A stretch of 8,247 nt of DNA from Candidatus Zixiibacteriota bacterium (GTDB taxonomy: Bacteria; Zixibacteria; MSB-5A5; GN15; FEB-12), in contig JACRAV010000177.1 of assembly GCA_016213305.1 (NCBI GenBank), forward strand, positions 1-8,247. Reading direction: 5' to 3'. Every line of letters starts with the position of its first letter. Position 1 is the stretch's first letter. Positions 1 through 6,093 of this stretch are shown here, piece after piece. The notes beneath the pieces were generated by a model, which saw only the letters and a program-made list of their open reading frames with translations, ran no database searches and was not told the DNA's origin. A program made the translations under genes and the position numbers.

Positions 1-3000
1 ACCGAGTACAGCTTCACCGATGCCGCCTGGGGCGGCGATGGCCAGATCATCGGCGGTAACACGCGGTGCACGCCGACGGTCGCCACGGTGACCGTGGCCG
101 GCCAGCCGACCGCTGTGCTCTTCCTGACCGGTGGAGCTTCAGGTTCGGTTTCCGCGTTTGACCTTTCCCTGAACTTCACGGCGGCTCCCACCCTTCTGTG
201 GTCGGCCAACATCAATAATGGCTGGCTCGGTCACACGGCGGGCATGGGCGCCACCCGGTTCTATTATATCATCGTGATGACGGTTGGTTCGGACGAGTGC
301 GTCTTCTGGGCGGCTGACGACAACCTGGTTTACGCGGCTTACGCGGCGACCGGTCTGCCGTACACCCCGTTCAAGGGCGGCAATGCGTCCTACACGCCGT
401 TCAATCTCGGCCAAAGCTCCCAGAAGTCCGGTTGCACCGATGGCACCTTCCTGTTCTACACCACGTTCAACGCGGGTGGCGCAGGCGGTAAAGTCATCGC
501 GATCAATCCGGCTACTGGTAACCAGGCCTGGTCGTACACGGCCGACAAGGCCCCTGTCCTGTTCCCCGGCAACCTCCTCGAGACCTTTGAGGGTGGTTGC
601 TCGGTTGACGCCGGCGAAGTGTACGCCAACTCCCGCATTTTTGACGGCACACGACGGGGCGTCTTCTATCGCCTCAACGCCATCACCGGCGCTCTGTTGA
701 GCTCGACGGCCGGCGATCGTGCCCGTCTGATGACTCCGATACTCGACAAGAAACTGGCTTTCGTGCCGGTGCTTCCTTCGTACACTGGACTTGGTCCGAT
801 CGGCGGTAACGTCGCGGCCCACGCCCGTAACGACGGATCGCTTGTCTTTGCGGCTCACAGCTATCAGTCCTATATGCTGGCGAACGGCCAGGTTGGAAAT
901 CGTGTCGATGGCGCCCTGTCATGCGAACCCGATTCTTCCGATCAGCTGTTTGTCTTCAACACGTCGGGCTACCTGAGCTGTTACAAAGCCGACGACGGCA
1001 ATGAACTCTTCCATCGTCGCGTTGACCATGGCGGCGCCGCCGGCTTCCCCGGTGGTTCGGCCAGTTCAAACCCGGCCCCGAGTGAAGGCGGCATGGGCGC
1101 GATCGGCAAAGACGCCGCCGGCAATCCGCACGTGGTATTTGTTGACGTCTATGGTGGTATCTACGATCAGACGATCGGCAATCCGCGTCCTCGCCTGGAA
1201 ATCTTAATGAACAGCCCTGTGACGGCGGTGCCGTTCCAGAGCTCGGCAGACACCATCGTGACGTTCCCGAACGTGTACACCAACACCGGTTGCACGCCGC
1301 TTATCATCTCGTTCACGGCCAGCATGACTTCGAACGGGACGACCAACCCGGTCGCCAACGGCGGGTCTTCCGCGATCAGCTCGCGCCTCGAGAGCAATTC
1401 GGCCTCCCTGGCTGACATGCTGTCCGGCAACGGCTTTATGGTGTATGAGACCGAATCCGGCATCAAGTCGGCCAATCGCGACCTCTTCGGTGGCGACGTG
1501 GACAACATCTCGGATATGCAGTTCGCCTCGGTTCGTCAATCGTATAACAATTCGGCCGCGGCTCTCCCGGCGTACCTGAACCAGAACCCTGGTTCGTACC
1601 CCGGCGACGTGTTCGATCCGCCGAATGGTAATATCGTGACCAACCCCGGCGACACCTCCGGCATCCGCGTCCATGCCAACGGCCCGCTCGTGAATCGCGG
1701 CCCGAACCCGTTCTATTGCGAGTTCACCGTGATCAACGATGTGGACTACTACCTGGATGATCCGGCTCGTCGTCCGGAACTGTACATGAACCTGATCGGC
1801 GGCTGTCTTGACGACACCACCACGCTGAAATTCGGCGCGGCGAGTGCCAACCAGCGGCTGGTGACCAATACCACTCGTATTGCCACCGGCGACTGGTCCG
1901 ACGGTCCCGCGGGCCATCATGGGGTCAAGATCGACGGTCTGATCGAGATCACCTACCAGACCTTCTCTGCGTACGGCATCAACGAACGCCGGCAGGCCTG
2001 GAACTCTCAGGGATGGCACGGCGGCGGTGAGGATGGTTCATGGTGGAGTACCCTGGGCGATCCGAACTTCTGCGACAACAAGTGCAAGCCGACCCTTTCG
2101 ACCGGTTTGGACCTCGGTCAATTCTCAACCGATGGTCTTACCTACTCGACGATCACCGGCAGTAGGGCTTGTCGCACCTACATCGACTCCGTCCAGAATT
2201 TCGACGACGGACTCGGTGGCTGGGATTACACGTTGTACAAAGATGCTCCGTTCGACAACGATTCGACCATCGGCATGACGACCACTTCGAAGGTCTATGC
2301 CGTGGTTGATGCCCCTGCGGGCGCGACGGTGTTGAACAACGTGACACTCGATGTCATGGAAATCAAACATCGCACGGGCCTCGCGGTCCCGGGATGGAAG
2401 ATGTGGGCATACAATGACAACGACCTGGGTAGCAAAGATACCGCGTACTACGACCAGGCCCACTCCGTGGGTTGGGCGGCAGTAACTCCGACGCCGGCCC
2501 TCGGCAAGGTCAGCGGATTCATGAAGATTCCGTTCGGCCCCGGTTATACTCCGCTCCGCAACGTGACCGCCTGCTCGCAGAACACGATCTCGTTCATCGA
2601 TGACTGGGACTCGGCTTGGTTCTACACCAGCAAGCCGTATGGCCAATATGTCAACAGCCAGGCCGGTGCCGCCGATTATGGCGCGCTCTTTGGTCTTGAC
2701 TGGCACGATTTCGCGGCCGGCGAAACCTATAAGGTCGGTGTGGGCTTCTTCGCCTTCAAAGACCTGGATAGCTCCAATTGTTCCACCTGCGGTTCTGCCA
2801 AGATTTCCAAATTGGCGACTCTCGTGAACAAGTGGGCCGGTTTCGGTCGCGGCGACGTCAACGATGACGGCGTTGTCAACCTGGTTGACATCATTTATCT
2901 GGCTGACCATATCAATTTCGCAACTGCTGGTCCGCGTCCGTTCAAGCACTTGGGCGACGTGAACAACAGCACAGGCGCTCCTGATGTGGCCGACGTTACG

Positions 3001-3063
3001 TACCTGGTGAATTTCTACTTTAGCTACGGTCCGGCGCCGGTGGGAGCTTTCATTCTTCCATAA
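1..3063 (+). CDS. Secreted dockerin protein with PQQ-like beta-propeller repeats (5' partial)
   Basis: The frame is open from the first base, so the true start and any signal peptide lie upstream; 1,020 residues are visible. The GTG at 88 is in frame but has no special support as a start. The N-terminal third carries PQQ/quinoprotein-type blades, recognisable as short strands with an 'NPATG'-like turn, at about residues 44-70, 163-179, 217-235, 268-287 and 323-341. Such blades normally build a beta-propeller. Residues of about 380-940 match no family I can name; they are rich in Gly, Asn, Asp and aromatics, with scattered Cys, as in extracellular beta-rich proteins. The C-terminus is a type I dockerin: loop one starts at D952 (DVNDDGVVNLVD), and loop two at D986 is one residue longer and poorer in ligands. 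Dockerins bind calcium and dock onto cohesin modules; the partner here is unknown. Arginine codons favour CGC/CGT, which hints at good expression. A strong terminator follows the stop. Confidence 0.88.
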   Translation, partial: TEYSFTDAAWGGDGQIIGGNTRCTPTVATVTVAGQPTAVLFLTGGASGSVSAFDLSLNFTAAPTLLWSANINNGWLGHTAGMGATRFYYIIVMTVGSDECVFWAADDNLVYAAYAATGLPYTPFKGGNASYTPFNLGQSSQKSGCTDGTFLFYTTFNAGGAGGKVIAINPATGNQAWSYTADKAPVLFPGNLLETFEGGCSVDAGEVYANSRIFDGTRRGVFYRLNAITGALLSSTAGDRARLMTPILDKKLAFVPVLPSYTGLGPIGGNVAAHARNDGSLVFAAHSYQSYMLANGQVGNRVDGALSCEPDSSDQLFVFNTSGYLSCYKADDGNELFHRRVDHGGAAGFPGGSASSNPAPSEGGMGAIGKDAAGNPHVVFVDVYGGIYDQTIGNPRPRLEILMNSPVTAVPFQSSADTIVTFPNVYTNTGCTPLIISFTASMTSNGTTNPVANGGSSAISSRLESNSASLADMLSGNGFMVYETESGIKSANRDLFGGDVDNISDMQFASVRQSYNNSAAALPAYLNQNPGSYPGDVFDPPNGNIVTNPGDTSGIRVHANGPLVNRGPNPFYCEFTVINDVDYYLDDPARRPELYMNLIGGCLDDTTTLKFGAASANQRLVTNTTRIATGDWSDGPAGHHGVKIDGLIEITYQTFSAYGINERRQAWNSQGWHGGGEDGSWWSTLGDPNFCDNKCKPTLSTGLDLGQFSTDGLTYSTITGSRACRTYIDSVQNFDDGLGGWDYTLYKDAPFDNDSTIGMTTTSKVYAVVDAPAGATVLNNVTLDVMEIKHRTGLAVPGWKMWAYNDNDLGSKDTAYYDQAHSVGWAAVTPTPALGKVSGFMKIPFGPGYTPLRNVTACSQNTISFIDDWDSAWFYTSKPYGQYVNSQAGAADYGALFGLDWHDFAAGETYKVGVGFFAFKDLDSSNCSTCGSAKISKLATLVNKWAGFGRGDVNDDGVVNLVDIIYLADHINFATAGPRPFKHLGDVNNSTGAPDVADVTYLVNFYFSYGPAPVGAFILP

Positions 3064-3076
3064 GCCGTACGTTTGA

Positions 3077-3096
3077 TTGACGAAATCTTTCGTCAA
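3077..3096 (+). other. Short hairpin directly after the dockerin gene
   Basis: TTGACGAA (3077-3084) and TTCGTCAA (3089-3096) are perfect reverse complements around the four-base loop ATCT. The hairpin starts 13 bases after the stop codon and ends 5 bases before the main terminator stem. No T-run follows it, so it is unlikely to terminate alone. It may protect the 3' end of the mRNA or help the terminator. The structure is seen in the sequence; the role is inferred. Confidence 0.5.
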
Positions 3097-3101
3097 CCAC
3101 C

Positions 3102-3136
3102 GGAAGCGAGGATGCAAATCCTCGCTTCCTTTTTTT
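3102..3136 (+). terminator. Intrinsic (Rho-independent) terminator of the dockerin gene
   Basis: A perfect 12-bp stem (GGAAGCGAGGAT at 3102-3113 with ATCCTCGCTTCC at 3118-3129) closes on a GCAA tetraloop and is followed at once by seven T residues (3130-3136). It lies 38 bases after the TAA of the upstream gene, which is where an intrinsic terminator is expected. It should separate transcription of that gene from the protease gene starting 40 bases later. Confidence 0.93.
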
Positions 3137-3148
3137 ATGCCAACCCGC

Positions 3149-3161
3149 TATACTCGCGAGT
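3149..3161 (+). promoter_or_regulatory. Possible -10 box with overlapping palindrome before the protease gene
   Basis: TATACT (3149-3154) matches the sigma-70 -10 consensus at five of six bases. It sits between the upstream terminator and the ribosome binding site, where the protease gene needs its own promoter. It overlaps the perfect 10-bp palindrome ACTCGCGAGT (3152-3161), which could be an operator half-hidden in the promoter. The -35 region at about 3126-3131 (TTCCTT) falls in the terminator stem and tail and is a poor match. The predicted leader would be very short, so this is only a candidate. Confidence 0.3.
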
Positions 3162-3163
3162 CC

Positions 3164-3167
3164 GGAG
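3164..3167 (+). promoter_or_regulatory. Ribosome binding site that fixes the protease start
   Basis: GGAG lies eight bases before the ATG at 3176. The frame is open further upstream, with a possible TTG at 3077 and an ATG at 3137, but those would place coding sequence across the terminator hairpin or its T-tract and have no comparable binding site. The ATG at 3176 is therefore preferred. Confidence 0.75.
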
Positions 3168-3175
3168 CAGGATGC

Positions 3176-4258
3176 ATGAACAGTCAGCAGGAACAGCGAC
3201 AGATCGAAAACATTCTCAAACTTATCGGCGACCTCTGCGCCGTCGATGTCTGGTACCGCCACGGCGACCGGCTCGACATGACCCTGACTCCGCGCTCGCT
3301 CAATCTGTCGGCGATCACCCAAATCATCAGCGAACGTCTGACCCTCGCCGGCTACACCTTCTCGATTGTGGAACAGGACCAGCGCTTGCGATTGAGCGTC
3401 AACGCCCGTCCGCGGATCCGTATCCCCGGACTGAACATTTTGCTCTTCGTGTTGACGCTCCTGAGCATCTATTTCTTTCCGGTGTACGAATCCAACGGTC
3501 TGTCATGGGCGAACACTCTGCAGGACCTCAGGTCCGGTCGCGGCCTTGTCTTTACGCTCGCCCTGGTATCCATTCTCCTTGTCCATGAGATGGGGCATTA
3601 TCTGGCGGGACGGCGGCGCGGGCTGGCCTCTTCCTGGCCTTATTTCATTCCCGCGCCCACGCTGATCGGGACTTTCGGCGCGGTCATCCGCTCGAAATCT
3701 CCGTTCTGGAATCGGCGCGATCTGATTGAGGTCGGCGCGGCCGGTCCGATTGCCGGATGGGTGGTGGCAGTCGGCTGGCTGATATATGGATTATCAAATG
3801 CGACGGTGATCGAGGCGGGCGCGACGTCGGTCAAATCCATCGGCTTCTATCTCGAAGGGGAATCTCTGCTGGTGAAACTGTTGACGCCTCTGCTGGCCGG
3901 TCATGCGCCGCAGGGGTTCGTGTACATTTTCCCCGAGGCCGCCTTCGCCGGCTGGGTGGGCATTCTGGTGACGGCGCTCAATCTCTTGCCGATCGGCCAG
4001 TTCGACGGCGGCCATATCGTCTATGGACTATTGCCTGACATGCAACGGCGCCTCGGCTGGCTGGCCATGGTCGCGCTGGTGGCCCTCGGTTTGCAAAGCC
4101 CGATCTGGTGGATTATCGCGGTGATGGGTTTCGTCATGCGGGTCGGTCATCCGCCCACGCTCCAGGATCATATCGAACCGGGAAGACCCGCGATGATCAT
4201 GGGCACGATCGCCATGATCATCCTTATCCTGTCGTTCACACCGACGCCTTTTCGGTAG
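3176..4258 (+). CDS. M50 family site-2-type intramembrane zinc metalloprotease
   Basis: This 360-residue protein should cut membrane-embedded substrates, as site-2 proteases do in regulated intramembrane proteolysis. The zinc-binding helix is clear: HEMGH at residues 137-141, inside a hydrophobic segment. The second family motif, NLLPIGQFDGGH (269-280), supplies the third metal ligand D277. Hydrophobic segments fall at about 86-104, 122-142, 187-206, 256-276, 295-321 and 339-356. Residues 1-80 form a soluble alpha/beta-like domain with no name I recognise. No PDZ or CBS domain is seen, so it is not RseP-like and looks more like the EGY-like or cyanobacterial-type branch. The start at 3176 follows a good ribosome binding site just after the neighbour's terminator, so the gene is probably transcribed alone. 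Its 3' end overlaps the convergent regulator gene by 23 bp. The substrate is unknown. Confidence 0.92.
   Translation: MNSQQEQRQIENILKLIGDLCAVDVWYRHGDRLDMTLTPRSLNLSAITQIISERLTLAGYTFSIVEQDQRLRLSVNARPRIRIPGLNILLFVLTLLSIYFFPVYESNGLSWANTLQDLRSGRGLVFTLALVSILLVHEMGHYLAGRRRGLASSWPYFIPAPTLIGTFGAVIRSKSPFWNRRDLIEVGAAGPIAGWVVAVGWLIYGLSNATVIEAGATSVKSIGFYLEGESLLVKLLTPLLAGHAPQGFVYIFPEAAFAGWVGILVTALNLLPIGQFDGGHIVYGLLPDMQRRLGWLAMVALVALGLQSPIWWIIAVMGFVMRVGHPPTLQDHIEPGRPAMIMGTIAMIILILSFTPTPFR
4192..4222. repeat. Perfect 11-bp inverted repeat at the 3' end of the protease gene
   Basis: GATGATCATGG (4192-4202) and CCATGATCATC (4212-4222) are exact reverse complements around a nine-base loop. The repeat codes for the Met/Ile-rich last membrane segment of the protease. 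It also begins 13 bases past the stop of the convergent regulator gene, on the side where that gene's transcripts should end. Neither side has a strong T-run. Part of the symmetry comes from ATGATCAT, which is itself a palindrome and occurs twice. Confidence 0.45.
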
Positions 4259-5750
4259 TCAGGACCGCGTCAAGCTCGGAGAAATCGCGATGCGAGCCGT
4301 ACAGCCCCTGCAGGTTGACCTTCCCGCGGCGAAGCAGGTCGAGGAAGGCATCGACAATCTCCGGATCAAACTGCGTTCCCCGGCATCGTTTTATTTCTCT
4401 GACGGCGTGGACAATCGAACCGCCCTGCCGATACGGACGATCGGATAGCATGGCGTCGAAGGTGTCGGCCACGGCGAGCAGACGCCCCTCGATTGGAATA
4501 TCTTCGCCCCGCAGACCGCGCGGATAGCCGGTGCCGTCCCACTTTTCATGATGCGCCAGGATATATGGTATGGCCGGTTTGAGCCGGTCGATATTGGCGA
4601 TGATCTTGAGACCGTCGAGCGGATGGCGGAACATGCGCTCGCGCTCCTCGGCGTTGAGCGCGCCCTCCTTGTTCAAGATGGCGTCGGGAATGGCGATCTT
4701 GCCGATATCGTGCAACGTGCATCCCATCGTCAGGTCTTCCAGCTCCTGACCGCGCCAGCCCAATTCGATGGCCAGTTCCCGCGCGAGAATGAGGACGCGA
4801 TCGGTGTGACCGCGCGTGCATTTGTCGCGGGCTTCGATGGCGCTGGTCAGCGCACGGATCGCTTCCATGTATGACGATTGCAAGTCCTGATAGAGCCGGT
4901 GATTGATGATGGCCGCCCCCGCCGAACCGGCCAGAATGCGCAGAATGTCCATCTGTCCGGGAGTAATCTGGCCGAACCGCGACACCGCGACCATGTTGAT
5001 GACGCCGTGAAGAGACTGATTCACGATGATCGGCATACCGATCGAGAGGCGAATCACCTCGCCGCTACCACGGGTTTCGCTGGTTGACCGCACCAGCGGC
5101 TCCTCGCTCCGGGTGTCCGCCAGTTCGTACAGAGTGGTGGTGTCGAGCACCGCCGACCCAAGAGATTCATCCTCGAACGAGTACACCCGCCGCAATATCT
5201 GGCGCGTGGCCGGGTGCATCTCGATCACCGCCGCCGCCGAAGCCGACAGTTCGGCCCGGCACGACTTGATCACCCGAAGAAGATAGTTGTCGATGTCGAT
5301 GCCGGTGGAAACGCAATTGGCGGCGCTCAAAAATTCCACCTGGCTCTTGAGGGTCAGGTTTTCGCGCAAAACCTTCTGGTGGGCCAATCCGCGCCGGATG
5401 GTGGCGCGCAGGTGATCCAGCTTGAACGGCTTGACCAAAAAATCGTACGCCCCCTGCTTGAGAACGGTGATCGCGGTCTGCACCGTCGGATGCGCGGTCA
5501 TCAGCATGACGATGGCGTCCGGATGCGACGATCGCGCCGCTTCGAGAATCTGTACGCCTGAATGCTGGCCCATCACCAGATCGGTGAGCACCAGATCGAC
5601 CGGGTTACTGCGAAGATGGCGCAGGGCCTCAATCGGATCGTTGACGCAGACCACCTCATACGGCTCTTTTGCGAGCGCCTCGGTCACGACGTTGATGATA
5701 TTGGTGTCGTCATCGACCACCAGTATCCGCGCGGCGGTATGTTCAGCCAC
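4236..5750 (-). CDS. Response regulator, REC-GAF-HD-GYP cyclic-di-GMP phosphodiesterase
   Basis: This 504-residue cytoplasmic regulator probably hydrolyses cyclic-di-GMP when phosphorylated. The REC domain (about 7-120) has the acidic pocket D13-D15, phospho-acceptor D57, T85 and K107. A GAF-like sensory domain follows at about 145-285. The HD-GYP domain (about 295-480) keeps its signature residues: H315, H347-D348 with K351, H376, the run HHEKWDGTGYP at 400-410, and D429. All the core metal ligands appear present. The residue four before H315 is Cys, where many relatives have Tyr. The GAF domain makes it longer than a simple RpfG-type REC-HD-GYP protein. The start is GTG: it is the first start codon after an in-frame stop, has a ribosome binding site, and places REC directly at the N-terminus. 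No partner histidine kinase is in the window. The gene converges with the protease gene and diverges from the secreted-protein gene. The ligand of the GAF domain is unknown. Confidence 0.94.
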   Translation of the reverse strand: MAEHTAARILVVDDDTNIINVVTEALAKEPYEVVCVNDPIEALRHLRSNPVDLVLTDLVMGQHSGVQILEAARSSHPDAIVMLMTAHPTVQTAITVLKQGAYDFLVKPFKLDHLRATIRRGLAHQKVLRENLTLKSQVEFLSAANCVSTGIDIDNYLLRVIKSCRAELSASAAAVIEMHPATRQILRRVYSFEDESLGSAVLDTTTLYELADTRSEEPLVRSTSETRGSGEVIRLSIGMPIIVNQSLHGVINMVAVSRFGQITPGQMDILRILAGSAGAAIINHRLYQDLQSSYMEAIRALTSAIEARDKCTRGHTDRVLILARELAIELGWRGQELEDLTMGCTLHDIGKIAIPDAILNKEGALNAEERERMFRHPLDGLKIIANIDRLKPAIPYILAHHEKWDGTGYPRGLRGEDIPIEGRLLAVADTFDAMLSDRPYRQGGSIVHAVREIKRCRGTQFDPEIVDAFLDLLRRGKVNLQGLYGSHRDFSELDAVLTTEKASV

Positions 5751-5756
5751 AGGCCG

Positions 5757-5763
5757 TCCTTTC
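5757..5763 (-). promoter_or_regulatory. Ribosome binding site for the GTG-started regulator gene
   Basis: Read on the minus strand this is GAAAGGA, six bases before the GTG at 5748-5750. An in-frame stop lies just upstream (TGA, complement of 5775-5777) and no other start codon lies between, so this site supports the GTG start. Confidence 0.7.
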
Positions 5764-5784
5764 CAATCTGATCTTCACGAGATA

Positions 5785-5797
5785 TCGGTCAGACCGA
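5785..5797. promoter_or_regulatory. Operator-like palindrome upstream of the regulator gene
   Basis: TCGGTC-A-GACCGA is a perfect dyad with six-base arms and a single central base. It lies 35 bases before the GTG start of the HD-GYP regulator, within its promoter or leader. The one-base centre is too tight for an RNA hairpin without opening the stem, so a protein-binding site is the more natural reading. Only one copy is seen in the window. Confidence 0.3.
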
Positions 5798-6080
5798 CGC
5801 TTTCCACAGACGGGACGGCATTTCTGTTGCAAATTTGAACCCCTCCGATTGGCGGCGGGGGCGACGTTCCCCGATCTCATTCCGGACGGCGACGACGGAC
5901 TCGCATTTTGCCTGAGCTACCCGGCCAAGTCGGAAAGCATCGGCGGCTCCGCTGACTGGTTGTGCAGTTTGTGAACCGTTGCGACGAATGGGCTTGCCCG
6001 GCGGAGGATTGTTGAATCACCCGGTAAAGATTCGCCCGTTTTGCTCGATAATAGGACAACAGGAAGAACTATCCCTTTAT

Positions 6081-6086
6081 GAGGAG
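6081..6086 (+). promoter_or_regulatory. Ribosome binding site that fixes the secreted-protein start
   Basis: GAGGAG lies seven bases before the ATG at 6094. An earlier in-frame ATG at 6079 overlaps this site, and its own purine-rich stretch (AGGAAG at 6061-6066) is 12 bases away, which is too far. The later ATG also gives a cleaner signal peptide. Confidence 0.75.
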
Positions 6087-6093
6087 ACGAGGC

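Larger units (their letters stand above)
5751..6093. other. Non-coding region between divergent genes
   Basis: These 343 bases separate the starts of the regulator (leftward) and the secreted-protein gene (rightward), so promoters for both must lie here or nearby. I see no convincing gene, tRNA or known riboswitch. Visible elements are the two ribosome binding sites, a palindrome at 5785-5797, and GATAAT at 6047-6052, which matches a -10 box at five of six bases but has no matching -35 at normal spacing. A moderate stem can form around 5950-5963 (CGGCG with CGCTG, one G-T pair). The length leaves room for a long leader or a small RNA on either strand, but nothing specific supports one. Confidence 0.6.

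Noticed and set aside
1204..3117. Long antisense open frames (1204-2019 and 2125-3117, minus strand) opposite the first gene.
   Set aside because: They mirror the codon pattern of the real gene, have Arg/Val/His-rich composition with no domains, and lack credible starts.
5829..5844. Sigma-54-like GG-N10-GC spacing on the minus strand, ending in TTTGCA, about 80 bases before the regulator start.
   Set aside because: The GC half fits but the GG half matches the consensus only at GG itself, so chance is likely.
5839..5851. Thirteen bases (ACCCCTCCGATTG) shared with the coding region near 7129-7141.
   Set aside because: The match is short, with no extension or mobile-element context; most likely coincidence.
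5835..5935. tRNA-like motifs on the minus strand (GGGTAGCTCAG and, later, GGTTCAAAT).
   Set aside because: The two motifs are about 78 bases apart, too far for a tRNA; no acceptor stem pairs and the T-stem does not close.
5988..6004. Minus-strand CCGCCGGGCA resembling the 3' part of a ZTP riboswitch.
   Set aside because: The required upstream conserved segment is not present and the neighbouring gene is not a purine or folate gene.
6047..6052. GATAAT as the -10 box of the last gene.
   Set aside because: No acceptable -35 lies at 16-18 bases and there is no extended -10; kept only as a remark in the intergenic entry.
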